From: Pseudoalteromonas sp. SMS1
GTDB taxonomy: Bacteria; Pseudomonadota; Gammaproteobacteria; Enterobacterales; Alteromonadaceae
DNA: 64,000 nt
NCBI RefSeq assembly: GCF_021530565.1
Contig: NZ_JAKGBI010000014.1
Location: 107,183-171,182, forward strand
Reading direction: 5' to 3'
Below, one piece after another: positions 19,410 through 33,943 of the stretch. Within the stretch, counting starts at the first letter, position 1, and each line of letters starts with the position of its first letter. The position numbers and the translations under genes are program-made. Below the pieces are notes generated by a model. It did not search any database. It saw only the letters and a list, made by a program, of their open reading frames with translations, and was not told the origin of the DNA.

Positions 19410-19991
19410 ATGTTATTAATGATCGATAATTACGATTCTTTCACGTTTAACCTCGTTCAATATTTTCAAAAGCTCGATCAAGAAGTGCTGGTTAAGCGCA
19501 ATGATGAAATAAGCCTCGCGCAAATTAAGCAGCTAAATCCTCGACATATTGTCATTTCTCCGGGTCCATGCAGCCCCAATGAGGCTGGCATATCTTTGCA
19601 AGTAGTGGAACAATTGCAAGGGCGTTTTCCAATCTTGGGCGTATGTCTTGGGCATCAAACGATTGCGCAGGTATTGGGCGCGAAAGTGGGAAAAGCCAAG
19701 CAGGTTATGCATGGTAAAGTGTCAAAACTACACCATAACAACCAGGGCGTATTTAAAGGGTTGCCCAGTAGTTTTAATGTGTGCCGATATCACTCTTTAG
19801 CAGTCGATGTTGAGACTTTGCCCCCTGAGTTGCTACTCACTGCCTGGACGCAAGCTGCCTCGGGGGAGCTAGATGAAGTGATGGGTTTATGTCATACTGA
19901 GCGTGCGTTAGAGGGGGTACAGTTCCACCCAGAAGCCATCTTAACAGAGTATGGGTTAAGACTACTTGATAACTTTATTGCTCGCTTCTAA
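19410..19991 (+). CDS. pabA: Aminodeoxychorismate/anthranilate synthase glutamine amidotransferase
   Basis: 193-residue class I glutamine amidotransferase with catalytic Cys79 in GVCLGHQ and the His/Glu pair in [11 protein letters not shown]. It supplies ammonia to PabB for 4-amino-4-deoxychorismate (folate) and may also serve anthranilate synthesis. Placement ahead of an acetylornithine-aminotransferase gene is the classical pabA position. Shine-Dalgarno GAGGTGA is upstream. Confidence 0.92.
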   Translation: MLLMIDNYDSFTFNLVQYFQKLDQEVLVKRNDEISLAQIKQLNPRHIVISPGPCSPNEAGISLQVVEQLQGRFPILGVCLGHQTIAQVLGAKVGKAKQVMHGKVSKLHHNNQGVFKGLPSSFNVCRYHSLAVDVETLPPELLLTAWTQAASGELDEVMGLCHTERALEGVQFHPEAILTEYGLRLLDNFIARF

Positions 19992-20035
19992 CCTTTAAAG
20001 AGCAAATTCTAATATACCAAAAAAGACTATAATTG

Positions 20036-21211
20036 ATGACACAAGACATTAGGCAGTCACATATTGCACAGGCAATTGCACAGCGTGCACATGACGTTCT
20101 AATTAGCCACAACTTTGCACAGCAACAAATAGGTTATATCCATACCTTCGATATGAACTTTGGGGAATCGGTTCCTCAAAGAACGATGCTCGAAGTTGAG
20201 TTAGCCGCTGCTGCAAAACGACAGGAAAAAAGCACCAGTCATCACAAGTATATCGCTAAGGCTAGCAACCATTTGCACCAAGTGATCGAATCTGGAATTG
20301 AAATGCAGTTGAGCGATCTGGATTCGATTTATTCCGAAGTGGTGGGTGTACAAGATGCCGTTCCAACCATTTTAGATATTCTCGCTGTAAAATCGGCGTC
20401 GGTCAGTCGCTTAGAGCCCCTAGTTAATGATCTCTCTTGGTTAGGGCGTGATTTAGTGTCGCTGGTAAACCTACCTCAATACCGTAAGGTGAATAGTAAA
20501 GGGACGTCTGTAAAAGTGGACACACCCGCACTTGCACTGCGCTATTTAGGGCTTGAGAATTTACAAATGGTCATTCCTACTTTTGCAGTGCGTCATTGGA
20601 TGCCACATTCAACAGAGCCGTTCCCGCTTTTGAAAAGAAAGTTGCGCGATGTCAGTATGGCATCGGCTATTGCCGCAAAAGCACTTGCACCATTGTACGA
20701 AGTCAAAGAGCAACATGCCTTCACGCTCGGTATGTTGGTTGAGCTTGGTAAGATTGCGCTGACTCGTTTGTATTTACGCACCTTTGATAAGGTGTGGCAG
20801 GGAAAAATTAAAATAGCGCGAGACAAAAACCAAAAGGATTTACACACTGCGCTGTTAGAGTTAGGGCCGGATCCGCTTTTCTTACGTAACTTGTTAGTAG
20901 AGCATGCGCCAACGGTATCGCAGCGGTTGGTAGAACAAATGGCATTCAAGTATTTACCATTTAATGCAGCTGTAACAGAAATTGCGCAAAGTTATTTGCC
21001 GAACATGAATAAAAATCCAGATGACTTATTACCGCTAACGCAGGTTATTAAAAAAGCATATGGTTATGCGCAATATCAATTACTAAAAGACAGTCATTTG
21101 ATCGAAGACGAAGAAGCCAAATATTGGTTTGCACACTTGAGATTGAGTAATCAAGAGCAAGAATTATTGTCAAAAACTTCGTTACAGAGCCTTCAATTGA
21201 CGATTTTGTAA
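20036..21211 (+). CDS. HDOD-domain protein
   Basis: 391 residues. The C-terminal two-thirds form an HDOD domain, a catalytically silent relative of HD hydrolases: VQDAVPTILDILAVKSASVSRLEPLVNDL, then VDTPALALRYLGLENLQMV. The N-terminal ~90 residues are unassigned. HDOD proteins act in signalling, often alongside c-di-GMP or chemotaxis. The ATG at 20036 is preferred over the preceding TTG. The gene stands alone between pabA and the ast genes. Confidence 0.8.
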   Translation: MTQDIRQSHIAQAIAQRAHDVLISHNFAQQQIGYIHTFDMNFGESVPQRTMLEVELAAAAKRQEKSTSHHKYIAKASNHLHQVIESGIEMQLSDLDSIYSEVVGVQDAVPTILDILAVKSASVSRLEPLVNDLSWLGRDLVSLVNLPQYRKVNSKGTSVKVDTPALALRYLGLENLQMVIPTFAVRHWMPHSTEPFPLLKRKLRDVSMASAIAAKALAPLYEVKEQHAFTLGMLVELGKIALTRLYLRTFDKVWQGKIKIARDKNQKDLHTALLELGPDPLFLRNLLVEHAPTVSQRLVEQMAFKYLPFNAAVTEIAQSYLPNMNKNPDDLLPLTQVIKKAYGYAQYQLLKDSHLIEDEEAKYWFAHLRLSNQEQELLSKTSLQSLQLTIL

Positions 21212-21306
21212 AAAAACTGGAAATTTTTTCTCGCTTATTCATTCATTCGCCCCTTTGGCTGGGATCGACTAAAATCCTTGTATGCTGGGGGCGTATCCAA
21301 TCTAGT

Positions 21307-21345
21307 CGCTAATAGTTATTCACTGTTCTTGAAAATTTATACTAA
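21307..21345. promoter_or_regulatory. Tandem ARG box (ArgR operator) upstream of argD/astC
   Basis: Two 18-bp sequences separated by 3 bp fit the ARG-box pattern (TGAAT-N4-ATTCA). The first, at 21307-21324, is CTAAT-AGTT-ATTCA; the second, at 21328-21345, is TGAAA-ATTT-ATACT. The spacing is that of known ArgR operators. They lie ~190 bp before the gene start. Elsewhere in this 323-bp gap only an imperfect CGCCCC/GGGGCG inverted repeat (21248-21293) was seen. Confidence 0.55.
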
Positions 21346-21525
21346 AGCCTTGAATATCAAGGGGTGTAGAAGCGTTTTCTATGAGACATAGAGACAATTT
21401 TTTGGAATAATGTGCGTATGAAATTTGCACCGATTTGGGTAATTTCGGATCTTTTACATGACGGTTGAAGGTAATTGTTGTTCATTCCGAGCGCCCAATT
21501 TTCAGTGCTGAACTCGCTAAAATGA

Positions 21526-22746
<1,221 letters not shown>

Positions 22747-22752
22747 GTTATA

Positions 22753-22803
22753 ACACTCACCTGAGTGTGATAACCAATGCGGTGCTCTTGTTATTGAGCA
22801 CCG
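22753..22803 (+). other. Two intercistronic hairpins between astC and astA
   Basis: A perfect ACACTCA-CC-TGAGTGT stem (22753-22768) and a perfect CGGTGCTC/GAGCACCG stem (22780-22803) lie in the 92-bp gap. Neither has a T-run, so processing or mRNA stabilisation, giving unequal expression of the two genes, is more likely than full termination. Confidence 0.5.
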
Positions 22804-22838
22804 TCTGTCTAAAGGTTTATTGAGGAGTAAGCGGGCTC

Positions 22839-25347
<2,509 letters not shown>

Positions 25348-25426
25348 AATTACCCCCAATGGGTAATTTATAATAACGCGTGACGCAATATTACTTTGCA
25401 CTGAAATTATCTCACGCTTTATTCTT

Positions 25427-25452
25427 AAAAAGCAGCATTCGCTGCTTTTTTT
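25427..25452 (+). terminator. Terminator of the astCAD operon
   Basis: The perfect stem AAAAAGCAGC/GCTGCTTTTT with loop ATTC is followed by further T residues, 80 bp after the astD stop. Confidence 0.85.
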
Positions 25453-25542
25453 ATTTTTCAGAAGCGCTGAAAAGTAGCAATCAGATCAAGTTTCTGCTTA
25501 AATCAATAGGAGATGTCGTTGGTAAACTCAGGTGGGCAATAT

Positions 25543-25881
25543 ATGGTTTTAGATAAACAAGGATATGATGAGTTAGTCATGTACCTGACACAAAATTTAG
25601 CCTTGTTTGAAAAGCCGGGTGTAGTAAAGCCTAATGCACCTAAGGTTGTTGAATTAATTGAGGATGTGATTGCAGAGCACGTGATTCGTTTGTGTGAGCA
25701 ACACAAAGGACTGTCGACTGAGCAACGCAGCTTGATTGTTAGAGAAGTCGATGGCATTGTTTATGACCTGCAGGAAGTGTTATCTAGTGTTGTTGACCAG
25801 CGCGTTACGGAAGAGCAGCAAGAGTTTATCGAAGAGTTCGCTGGATTAGTTAAAAACTTATTTGACTCAGCGATCCAGTGA
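25543..25881 (+). CDS. DUF3802-like conserved protein
   Basis: 112 residues, acidic and all-helical, without a signal or membrane segment. The blocks VIAEHVIRLCEQ and REVDGIVYDLQEVL and the end QEFIEEFAGLVKNLFD agree with my memory of DUF3802 proteins of Vibrio and Shewanella; function unknown. The ATG at 25543 (AGGTGGG upstream) fits the family start better than the ATG at 25513, whose GGAG lies too close. Confidence 0.65.
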   Translation: MVLDKQGYDELVMYLTQNLALFEKPGVVKPNAPKVVELIEDVIAEHVIRLCEQHKGLSTEQRSLIVREVDGIVYDLQEVLSSVVDQRVTEEQQEFIEEFAGLVKNLFDSAIQ

Positions 25882-25907
25882 TCTGAGATATAGATTTAAG
25901 AATGCTA

Positions 25908-25931
25908 ACACCGCCTTCTGGCGGTGTTGTT
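25908..25931 (+). terminator. Hairpin after the DUF3802-like gene
   Basis: AACACCGCC-TTCT-GGCGGTGTT is a strong stem with a tetraloop, ending in a T-containing tail (GTTCGTTTT) just before the osmC-like Shine-Dalgarno. Confidence 0.6.
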
Positions 25932-25950
25932 CGTTTTAAGAAGGTAAAGT

Positions 25951-26364
25951 ATGCAAGCAAGTGTAAAATGGGTAGAGGGTGATACGTTTTTAGGGCTTTC
26001 TAATTCTGGTCATAATGTGGTGTTTGATGCTGGTGCCGAAAGTGCAGCGCCAAGCCCGATGGAAATGGTACTGATGTCAGCGGGCGCATGTGCCTCTGTA
26101 GATGTGGTAAGCATCTTAAAAAAAGCCAAGCAGGTTGTACACAACGTAGAAGTGAAACTGGCGGCAGAGCGCGCAGAATCAGCGCCTAGAGTATTTACAA
26201 AAATCAATCTACACTTTGTAGTTACCGGAGACAATGTGTCTGAAAAGCACCTTGCTCGTGCTGTAAACCTATCTGCGGAAAAGTACTGCTCAGTGGCCTT
26301 AATGCTTGAAAAGGCAGTGGAAATCACACATACCCACGAAGTTGTACAAAGTGAAGAAAAATAA
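25951..26364 (+). CDS. OsmC-family protein (YhfA-like)
   Basis: 137 residues, OsmC/Ohr fold: DAGAESAAPSPMEMVLMSAGACASVDVVSIL and SAEKYCSVALMLEKAVEITH. The two reactive cysteines expected of the family are present (ACAS and KYCS), fitting a thiol-dependent peroxidase, though the YhfA branch has no firmly known substrate. A good Shine-Dalgarno (GAAGG) precedes the ATG. The speD gene follows on the same strand. Confidence 0.85.
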   Translation: MQASVKWVEGDTFLGLSNSGHNVVFDAGAESAAPSPMEMVLMSAGACASVDVVSILKKAKQVVHNVEVKLAAERAESAPRVFTKINLHFVVTGDNVSEKHLARAVNLSAEKYCSVALMLEKAVEITHTHEVVQSEEK

Positions 26365-26450
26365 CGCTTTTTCAGCGCCTATTTTTCGTATAAAATCCGC
26401 GAACTTTTAGTTCTGCAGCGCAGATTTTCTTGTTTTAAGGTGGGTCTATC

Positions 26451-27260
26451 GTGAACAAGCCCTTTAATAAAATTAAACTCCATGGCTTTAACAACTTAAC
26501 AAAGAGTTTAAGCTTTAGTATCTACGATATTTGCTACGCCAAAACTGAGCAACAGCGAAAAGAGTACATTGAATACATTGATGAGCAGTACAGTGCGGAT
26601 CGTCTAACCGATATTTTAAAAGAGGTTGTCGACATCATTGGTGCCAATGTATTAAATATCGCGCGTCAGGATTATGACCCTCAGGGCGCAAGCGTAACGA
26701 TTTTGGTTTCAGAAGAGCCAGTTGAAGGCACGGTGCCACATAGCCAAGAAACACCTGGCCCATTACCAGACTCCGTGGTTGCGCATTTAGACAAGAGCCA
26801 TATTTGTGTGCATACGTATCCTGAAGCGCATCCTCATGATGGTATTTGTACTTTCCGTGCCGATATTGAAGTATCTACCTGTGGGATTATTTCTCCACTT
26901 AAGGCGTTGAACTTCTTGATACACTCTTTAGAGTCCGATGTGGTGACAATCGATTATCGTGTGCGCGGTTTTACACGTGACGTAAATGGGGTCAAGCATT
27001 ATATCGATCATCCCATTCACTCTATTCAAAACTTTATGACGGACGACACAAAAGACGCCTATCAAATGGTTGATGTGAATGTGTATCAAGAAAACCTGTT
27101 TCACACTAAAATGATGTTGAAAGAAACGGATTTAAACACGTATCTATTCGGTATCACCACAGATGAGTTGACAGACGAAGAAGAAGAAGAGATCCGCAAT
27201 AAATTGAACCGCGAAATCCAAGAAGTCTTCTATGGTAGAAACTTACCCGATCCGGAATAA
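26451..27260 (+). CDS. speD: S-adenosylmethionine decarboxylase proenzyme
   Basis: 269 residues of the E. coli-type (class 1A) SpeD. Self-cleavage occurs between K115 and S116 in [13 protein letters not shown], generating the pyruvoyl cofactor on S116. The essential Cys and His regions ([19 protein letters not shown]) are intact. It makes decarboxylated SAM for spermidine synthesis; speE is not visible here. GTG start with AAGGTGG upstream. Confidence 0.96.
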   Translation: MNKPFNKIKLHGFNNLTKSLSFSIYDICYAKTEQQRKEYIEYIDEQYSADRLTDILKEVVDIIGANVLNIARQDYDPQGASVTILVSEEPVEGTVPHSQETPGPLPDSVVAHLDKSHICVHTYPEAHPHDGICTFRADIEVSTCGIISPLKALNFLIHSLESDVVTIDYRVRGFTRDVNGVKHYIDHPIHSIQNFMTDDTKDAYQMVDVNVYQENLFHTKMMLKETDLNTYLFGITTDELTDEEEEEIRNKLNREIQEVFYGRNLPDPE

Positions 27261-27268
27261 AGCCAGAT

Positions 27269-27297
27269 AAAAAACGGCGCCTTACGCGCCGTTTTTT
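27269..27297. terminator. Bidirectional terminator between speD and the TonB receptor gene
   Basis: The AAAAACGGCGC/GCGCCGTTTTT stem with a short loop is A-rich on the left and T-rich on the right, so it can stop transcripts from both convergent genes. Confidence 0.85.
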
Positions 27298-27298
27298 A

Positions 27299-29410
27299 TT
27301 AGTGTTCGTATTTAAACGTAATACCAACTAATCTTGGCTCACCATATTGCACGTAGTCTCTAACGGCATAACTCAGTCTTGGGTCAGCTTCGAATTGAAA
27401 ACCTCTTACCGGGATATCTCTATCTGCTAGGTTTCTTCCCCAGAATGTCAAAGACCATTGGTCGGCGTAGTATGAGGCACTGGCATTTATCAAGTTATGG
27501 CTCGGTGCTTGTCCAAAATGACTATCGGATAAATAATAATCGTCTTTACCTTCTACGCCTACTTGGACAGAAAGTGCTTCAGAAAAATCATACTGTAAGC
27601 TTGCAGAGTACTGGTATTTCGGCGCCTGTGCTTGTTCTCGGCCGTCTAAGCTGACCAATATATCGTTGCCTTGTTCGTCTTCACCTTTGATTGCGTAGTC
27701 TTTAATCTTCGTTTCCAAATACCCCAATGCATAGTTGAAGCTCACTGCATCAGTCAGTTGTGAGCGACCATCAATCTCAATACCGTAGTTTGTACCTTTT
27801 GCTGCATTACCAATAAAAGAAGTAAATTCTGAGCCGCTGAGCTGCAACCCTTGGTTTAATTGCATGTCCTCTCGGTCCATATAAAAGGCCGTGACTTGAA
27901 GTGTGTGACGGCGATCTTCTGATTGGCCTTTCACTCCAAACTCATAATTCCAGATATACTCTGGGTCAAAGTTTGCCGGTAAAGTGGCATTGTTATCGGC
28001 ACTGGCCAATGCCACGGCATTGATGCCGCCACTTTTATAACCGCGGTTAACGCTGGTATAAATCATCGTTTGTGGCGTTGCTTGGTATTCAAGTGCAACT
28101 TTACCACCGAGCATTGTATCGTCGGTTGATTGTACAACCTGTCGGTTGTCATTGTACTCTGAGTCAAAACGTTCCGCTCTAAGGCCTGTAATTAATTGCG
28201 TTTTTTCATTTAGTTCAGTAATTTTGTGAACGAAAATCGCATGGTTGCGGACTTCATTTGACGATTTAAAAACATCACTGACCCAAGAGTAGTGACGTGT
28301 TAAATCGACGTCATAGCGCTGTGTGAACAGACCAAGCGTCCAGTCGGCTTCTTTGCTTGTGAAGCGCACTTCCAGTGAGCCTCGTTCATGATCTCTTAAG
28401 TACTGGTCCGTCGCTGCACCCCAGTAGTTTTCATTTAACCCCGCTTCACACAGTACTGGTTTGGATGGATCTGTACAGGTCCAATCTTCATCATAGCTGT
28501 ACTCAGTATCGGCTTGTAAACCCGTTGCTATTACCTCTAGATTGAATAGATCAAATCCTTGATAAGCCAGATTTGCAGCGAAAGCGTCGCTTTGCTGCGT
28601 ATCTTTACCAGGTTGATCTGCGACACTTGTGCGGCTGTTATCCAGAGTAAATCCGTCATAGCCATTGTCTACGTCGATAAAATGGTAGGTGAACCCCAGT
28701 TGCAGGTCATCGTGCAGCTGTGAATTAAGTTTAATGCGGGCAACACGTTCATCTTGATCTTGGGTATCTTGATTTAGAAAAATATTGTCTACGTAGCCAT
28801 CTGATTTTCTTTGGTAGAGACTGACGCGTGCCGCTGTTGAATCAGTGAGGCCTGTCCCTGCTGCGATGCCTGCTTCATACGTGCCGTAATTTGCAGCGCC
28901 TAGCTTTACTTTGAACTGATTACTTTGACTGGCCGCAGCTGATTGCATGTCGATGATGCCACCTAGGGCATCAGCACCAAATTTAGTCCCTTGTGGACCA
29001 CGGTATATCGCAACTTGATCTACATCGAAGAGCAAGCTGCTGCCACCTAACCCTGAGTAATTAATGCCATCGATTAATACGCCGATGCTAGGGGTAATTG
29101 GGTCGACAAACTGTGAGCGTAGACCAACCCCGCGGATCTGCACAAAACGGCCTCTCGATGCTCCGGCGGTAAAGTTAACATTCGCTGCATTGTTAAGAAT
29201 TTCATCTAAGTAGCTCGCACCACGCGTTTCTATCTCCGCTTCGTCGAAAACGGACGCGCTGGCACTCAAAGTCAGTAGAGATTCCTGTTGAAAGTCTCCG
29301 TTAACTTGGATTGTTTCGATATCTTGGTTTGAAGGTGCTTGTTCAGCTTGTACTGCGTTTGAAAACGCGAGTGATAAACAGCTCGCAAGCAAAGAGAGTT
29401 TTAGCTTCAT
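27299..29410 (-). CDS. TonB-dependent outer-membrane receptor
   Basis: 703 residues: signal peptide (cleaved after VQA, residue 22), plug domain from about 35 to 160 (IRGVGLRSQF, VLIDGINYSGLGG, IYRGPQGTKFGADALGG), then a 22-strand-type barrel with the TonB_dep_Rec signature NRGYKSGGIN. A TonB-box-like IETIQVNG lies at the mature N-terminus. The substrate cannot be deduced; closeness to thiamine genes raises thiamine or pyrimidine uptake as a possibility, but the gene lies on the opposite strand with its own terminator. I see no TPP riboswitch on its own leader. Confidence 0.88.
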   Translation of the reverse strand: MKLKLSLLASCLSLAFSNAVQAEQAPSNQDIETIQVNGDFQQESLLTLSASASVFDEAEIETRGASYLDEILNNAANVNFTAGASRGRFVQIRGVGLRSQFVDPITPSIGVLIDGINYSGLGGSSLLFDVDQVAIYRGPQGTKFGADALGGIIDMQSAAASQSNQFKVKLGAANYGTYEAGIAAGTGLTDSTAARVSLYQRKSDGYVDNIFLNQDTQDQDERVARIKLNSQLHDDLQLGFTYHFIDVDNGYDGFTLDNSRTSVADQPGKDTQQSDAFAANLAYQGFDLFNLEVIATGLQADTEYSYDEDWTCTDPSKPVLCEAGLNENYWGAATDQYLRDHERGSLEVRFTSKEADWTLGLFTQRYDVDLTRHYSWVSDVFKSSNEVRNHAIFVHKITELNEKTQLITGLRAERFDSEYNDNRQVVQSTDDTMLGGKVALEYQATPQTMIYTSVNRGYKSGGINAVALASADNNATLPANFDPEYIWNYEFGVKGQSEDRRHTLQVTAFYMDREDMQLNQGLQLSGSEFTSFIGNAAKGTNYGIEIDGRSQLTDAVSFNYALGYLETKIKDYAIKGEDEQGNDILVSLDGREQAQAPKYQYSASLQYDFSEALSVQVGVEGKDDYYLSDSHFGQAPSHNLINASASYYADQWSLTFWGRNLADRDIPVRGFQFEADPRLSYAVRDYVQYGEPRLVGITFKYEH

Positions 29411-29517
29411 TTGTTATTTATAGTCCCATGTTAATTGCGCCCTAGTGTAGCAAAAGCCCGACCACATAACTGAATATTTGTGATATAAACTTTCACATTC
29501 TAATCAGAGGACGAATT

Positions 29518-29907
29518 ATGACGTTTAAAGTTGACTTTAAAGTAAGAGATTATGAATGCGATCTGCAAGGTATCGTCAACAATAGTGTCTACTTTAATTA
29601 TTTAGAGCATGCACGCCATGAGTTTTTGGCTTTTAAGAATATTGATTTTGCAGCACTGGCGGAGCAAAAAATCAATTTAGTGGTGATCCGCTCAGAAATG
29701 AATTACAGAGACTCGTTGAAGCCGGGTGATGAATTTTATGTAGAAGTAGAGACAGAAAAAGTCAGCAAGTTAAAATTTGCTTTCCATCAGAAGGTCATAA
29801 GAAAGCATGATAAAAAATTGATGTTGGACGCCATCGTGACAGGCACATCTGTCAATGACCGAGGTAGGCCGTTCCTACATCAGGAAATTGAACAGCTATT
29901 TTCTTAA
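29518..29907 (+). CDS. Acyl-CoA thioesterase, 4HBT/YbgC-type hot-dog fold
   Basis: 129 residues. The N-terminal motif YECDLQGIVNNSVYFNYLEHAR is the 4-hydroxybenzoyl-CoA-thioesterase pattern, with the catalytic Asp followed by GIVNN. It should hydrolyse acyl-CoA or acyl-ACP thioesters in the cytosol; its substrate is unknown. A Shine-Dalgarno (AGAGGA) is present. It is divergent from the TonB receptor gene. Confidence 0.85.
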   Translation: MTFKVDFKVRDYECDLQGIVNNSVYFNYLEHARHEFLAFKNIDFAALAEQKINLVVIRSEMNYRDSLKPGDEFYVEVETEKVSKLKFAFHQKVIRKHDKKLMLDAIVTGTSVNDRGRPFLHQEIEQLFS

Positions 29908-30005
29908 TTTTTGTACAAAAAGGCAATTAATTACACATTTTTACTGCCTATTCTGTGTGACCAAGCGTTATAATTAAATTTGATTTTTAAACGTTTGGTT
30001 TACCA

Positions 30006-30413
30006 ATGAAAAAAACCTTTTTATTTTGCCTAATGAGCCTAGTGCTTATTGGCTGTAAAAGTACAGGGACGGTAAACGCCCATTCACTCAAGTATTCAAG
30101 TTGGCAACTACAAATACCCGCTGTCGCAGAACCGCACAGCGCCATTACTATTGAGTTTTTGGATGCATTTAGAGTGAATGGATACACTGGATGCAATCGA
30201 TTTTTTGGTCAAGGTGAGATCAAAGATGGACAATTATATGTGTCCAACATTGGCATGACACGTAAACTCTGCGAGCCAGAAGTAAATGCGCGAGAGCAGG
30301 CATTTTTAAATATGCTCAGAATCGGTGCGCCGATAGAGTTTGCCGTGAATGAGCTGGTATTACGCGGAGATGCTTCGTGGCATTTCGAACCAGTTGAAAG
30401 GCGCTTTGACTAA
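30006..30413 (+). CDS. META-domain lipoprotein (HslJ-like)
   Basis: 135 residues with a lipoprotein signal peptide; the lipobox LIGC puts the acylated cysteine at residue 17. The META domain is recognised by FRVNGYTGCNRFFGQGEI and NIGMTRKLC. HslJ and relatives are linked to heat and drug stress tolerance, but function is unclear. The residues after the Cys (KS) lack an inner-membrane retention Asp, so outer-membrane location is expected. Confidence 0.82.
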   Translation: MKKTFLFCLMSLVLIGCKSTGTVNAHSLKYSSWQLQIPAVAEPHSAITIEFLDAFRVNGYTGCNRFFGQGEIKDGQLYVSNIGMTRKLCEPEVNAREQAFLNMLRIGAPIEFAVNELVLRGDASWHFEPVERRFD

Positions 30414-30450
30414 TCAGCTGACATTCAGTAGACTTTGTCTCAATTCGTTA

Positions 30451-30535
30451 CTTGTCGGAGTGCCCTGTTGGGCTGAGATCGCTGTATTGCGGGATCCGTG
30501 GACCTGATCAGGTTAATGCCTGCGTAGGGAACAAG
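30451..30535 (+). promoter_or_regulatory. TPP riboswitch (THI element) of the thi operon
   Basis: The thi-box core is clear: CTGAGA (about 30473-30478), then GGACCTGATCAGGTTAATGCC and GCGTAGGGAACAAG. The closing P1 helix pairs CTTGT (30451) with ACAAG (30531-30535). It lies ~190 nt before thiC. Downstream, GCTTAG (about 30537) can pair with CTAAGC (about 30568) without a T-run, so control of thiC translation or antitermination rather than a simple terminator is likely. Confidence 0.92.
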
Positions 30536-30704
30536 CTGCTTAGTGTGAATCACCAAATTTTGGGTACCTAAGCTGCAATTTATTGGCGTCGTGCTAATAG
30601 ATTATCCACCAACATCTGCATATTGTCGTTATTGAGTTAATCAATGGCGAGGATGTGTATGAACCCAATCTCTTCCTTTTTGGAATTCTGACAAGACACC
30701 TTAA

Positions 30705-32675
<1,971 letters not shown>

Positions 32676-32726
32676 TTGAGTTCGCACCATTTGTTAGCGC
32701 AAATGGTGCGTTTTTTAGGATACCTT

Positions 32727-33749
32727 ATGTCAACACTTGGTAAAAAGCCTCGGGTGGCTATCGTGGGGTTTGGTCTTGTCGGTCGAGTAGCCGCATTAGA
32801 ATTAATCGAACATTATGACATCACGGTGTATGAAAGAGACCGACAAGATGCGCAAACAGGTGCAGGCACTCTGGCTGCTGCTATGTTGGCACCCCTTGCA
32901 GAATCCGTTATATGCTCTCAAGCGATAGCTCAGCAGGGACTTGACGCTATAAAAATGTGGCCAAGGCTGCTGGCTAAACTGGATGATGCCGTATTTTTTC
33001 AGCAAGCGGGTAGTCTCATTGTCGCACATCAACAAGACCGAGGAGACTTACAGAGTTTTGCTCAGCGTTTGAAGCCACTTGATGGTCACCGCCCTTACCC
33101 TGTAGACCAGCGTATGATTGCTGATCTAGAGCCAGAACTCAGCGGACAATTTACCCAAGGCCTCTTTTTACCTTGCGAAGGGCAATTGGATAATCTTGGC
33201 TTTTTTAAAGCGAGTTTTAATACATTAAAACGCCATGGTGTGCACTTTTTCTATGGACAGGAAGCGACGGTGGCAGACGGTTGTGTCAACAATCAAGCTT
33301 ATGATTGGATCATTGATTGCAGAGGCGTAGGGGCCAAAGTGGATAATCCGCAACTTCGCGGTGTGCGTGGTGAAGTCGCGCGCCTCTTCGCGCCAGAAGT
33401 TTGTTTACAGCGTCCAGTCAGGTTAATGCACCCTAGGTACCCGATTTATATTGCGCCAAAACCAAACCATGAGTTTGTGATAGGGGCAACAGAAATTGAA
33501 TCTCAAGATGATGCAGAGATTACGGTACGCTCAACCTTAGAATTGCTTTCAGCAGCATACACTGTGCATAGCGGTTTTGCGGAAGGTCGCGTATTATCCC
33601 TGAATGCTGGGCTGCGCCCCGCTTTTGTTGATAATCATCCACGTATAGAGAAGAAAGACAACGTGATTGCAATCAATGGTTTGTATAGACATGGCTACTT
33701 ACTTGCCCCTGTCGTCGTCCAGCAAGCACTGAGTGAGGGTTTATTATGA
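32727..33749 (+). CDS. thiO: Glycine oxidase ThiO (FAD-dependent)
   Basis: 340-residue DAO-family flavoprotein with dinucleotide-binding GFGLVGRVAALELI at the N-terminus and GATEIESQDDAEITVRSTLELL and NGLYRHGYLLAPVV near the end. ThiO oxidises glycine to dehydroglycine for thiazole formation, the oxygen-using alternative to ThiH; no thiH is present. The ATG at 32727 (TTAGGA upstream) was chosen over a TTG at 32676. It overlaps thiS by 4 bp. Confidence 0.9.
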   Translation: MSTLGKKPRVAIVGFGLVGRVAALELIEHYDITVYERDRQDAQTGAGTLAAAMLAPLAESVICSQAIAQQGLDAIKMWPRLLAKLDDAVFFQQAGSLIVAHQQDRGDLQSFAQRLKPLDGHRPYPVDQRMIADLEPELSGQFTQGLFLPCEGQLDNLGFFKASFNTLKRHGVHFFYGQEATVADGCVNNQAYDWIIDCRGVGAKVDNPQLRGVRGEVARLFAPEVCLQRPVRLMHPRYPIYIAPKPNHEFVIGATEIESQDDAEITVRSTLELLSAAYTVHSGFAEGRVLSLNAGLRPAFVDNHPRIEKKDNVIAINGLYRHGYLLAPVVVQQALSEGLL

Positions 33750-33943
33750 AGTTAATTTACAATGGTCAAGACATTCAAGTGGATGGCGGTTTATCATTAC
33801 AACAAATCTTGGTTAGCCATGGGGCAACGCCCCCGTTTGCGGTCGCTCTGAATGGACAATTTGTTCCAGCGGGACTGCTCCCCGAGACCAAACCTGAGTC
33901 TGGCGATAGTATTGAAGTCCTATCGCCCATCCAAGGGGGTTAA
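33746..33943 (+). CDS. thiS: Sulfur carrier protein ThiS
   Basis: 65-residue ubiquitin-like protein ending in the required Gly-Gly (SPIQGG). The tail is adenylated by ThiF and converted to a thiocarboxylate that donates sulfur to ThiG. It overlaps thiO (ATGA) and abuts thiG. Confidence 0.94.
   Translation: MKLIYNGQDIQVDGGLSLQQILVSHGATPPFAVALNGQFVPAGLLPETKPESGDSIEVLSPIQGG

Noticed and set aside
27299..29410. Assigning the TonB-dependent receptor to thiamine uptake
   Set aside because: Proximity to thi genes is the only argument; it is on the opposite strand and I see no TPP riboswitch in its leader.
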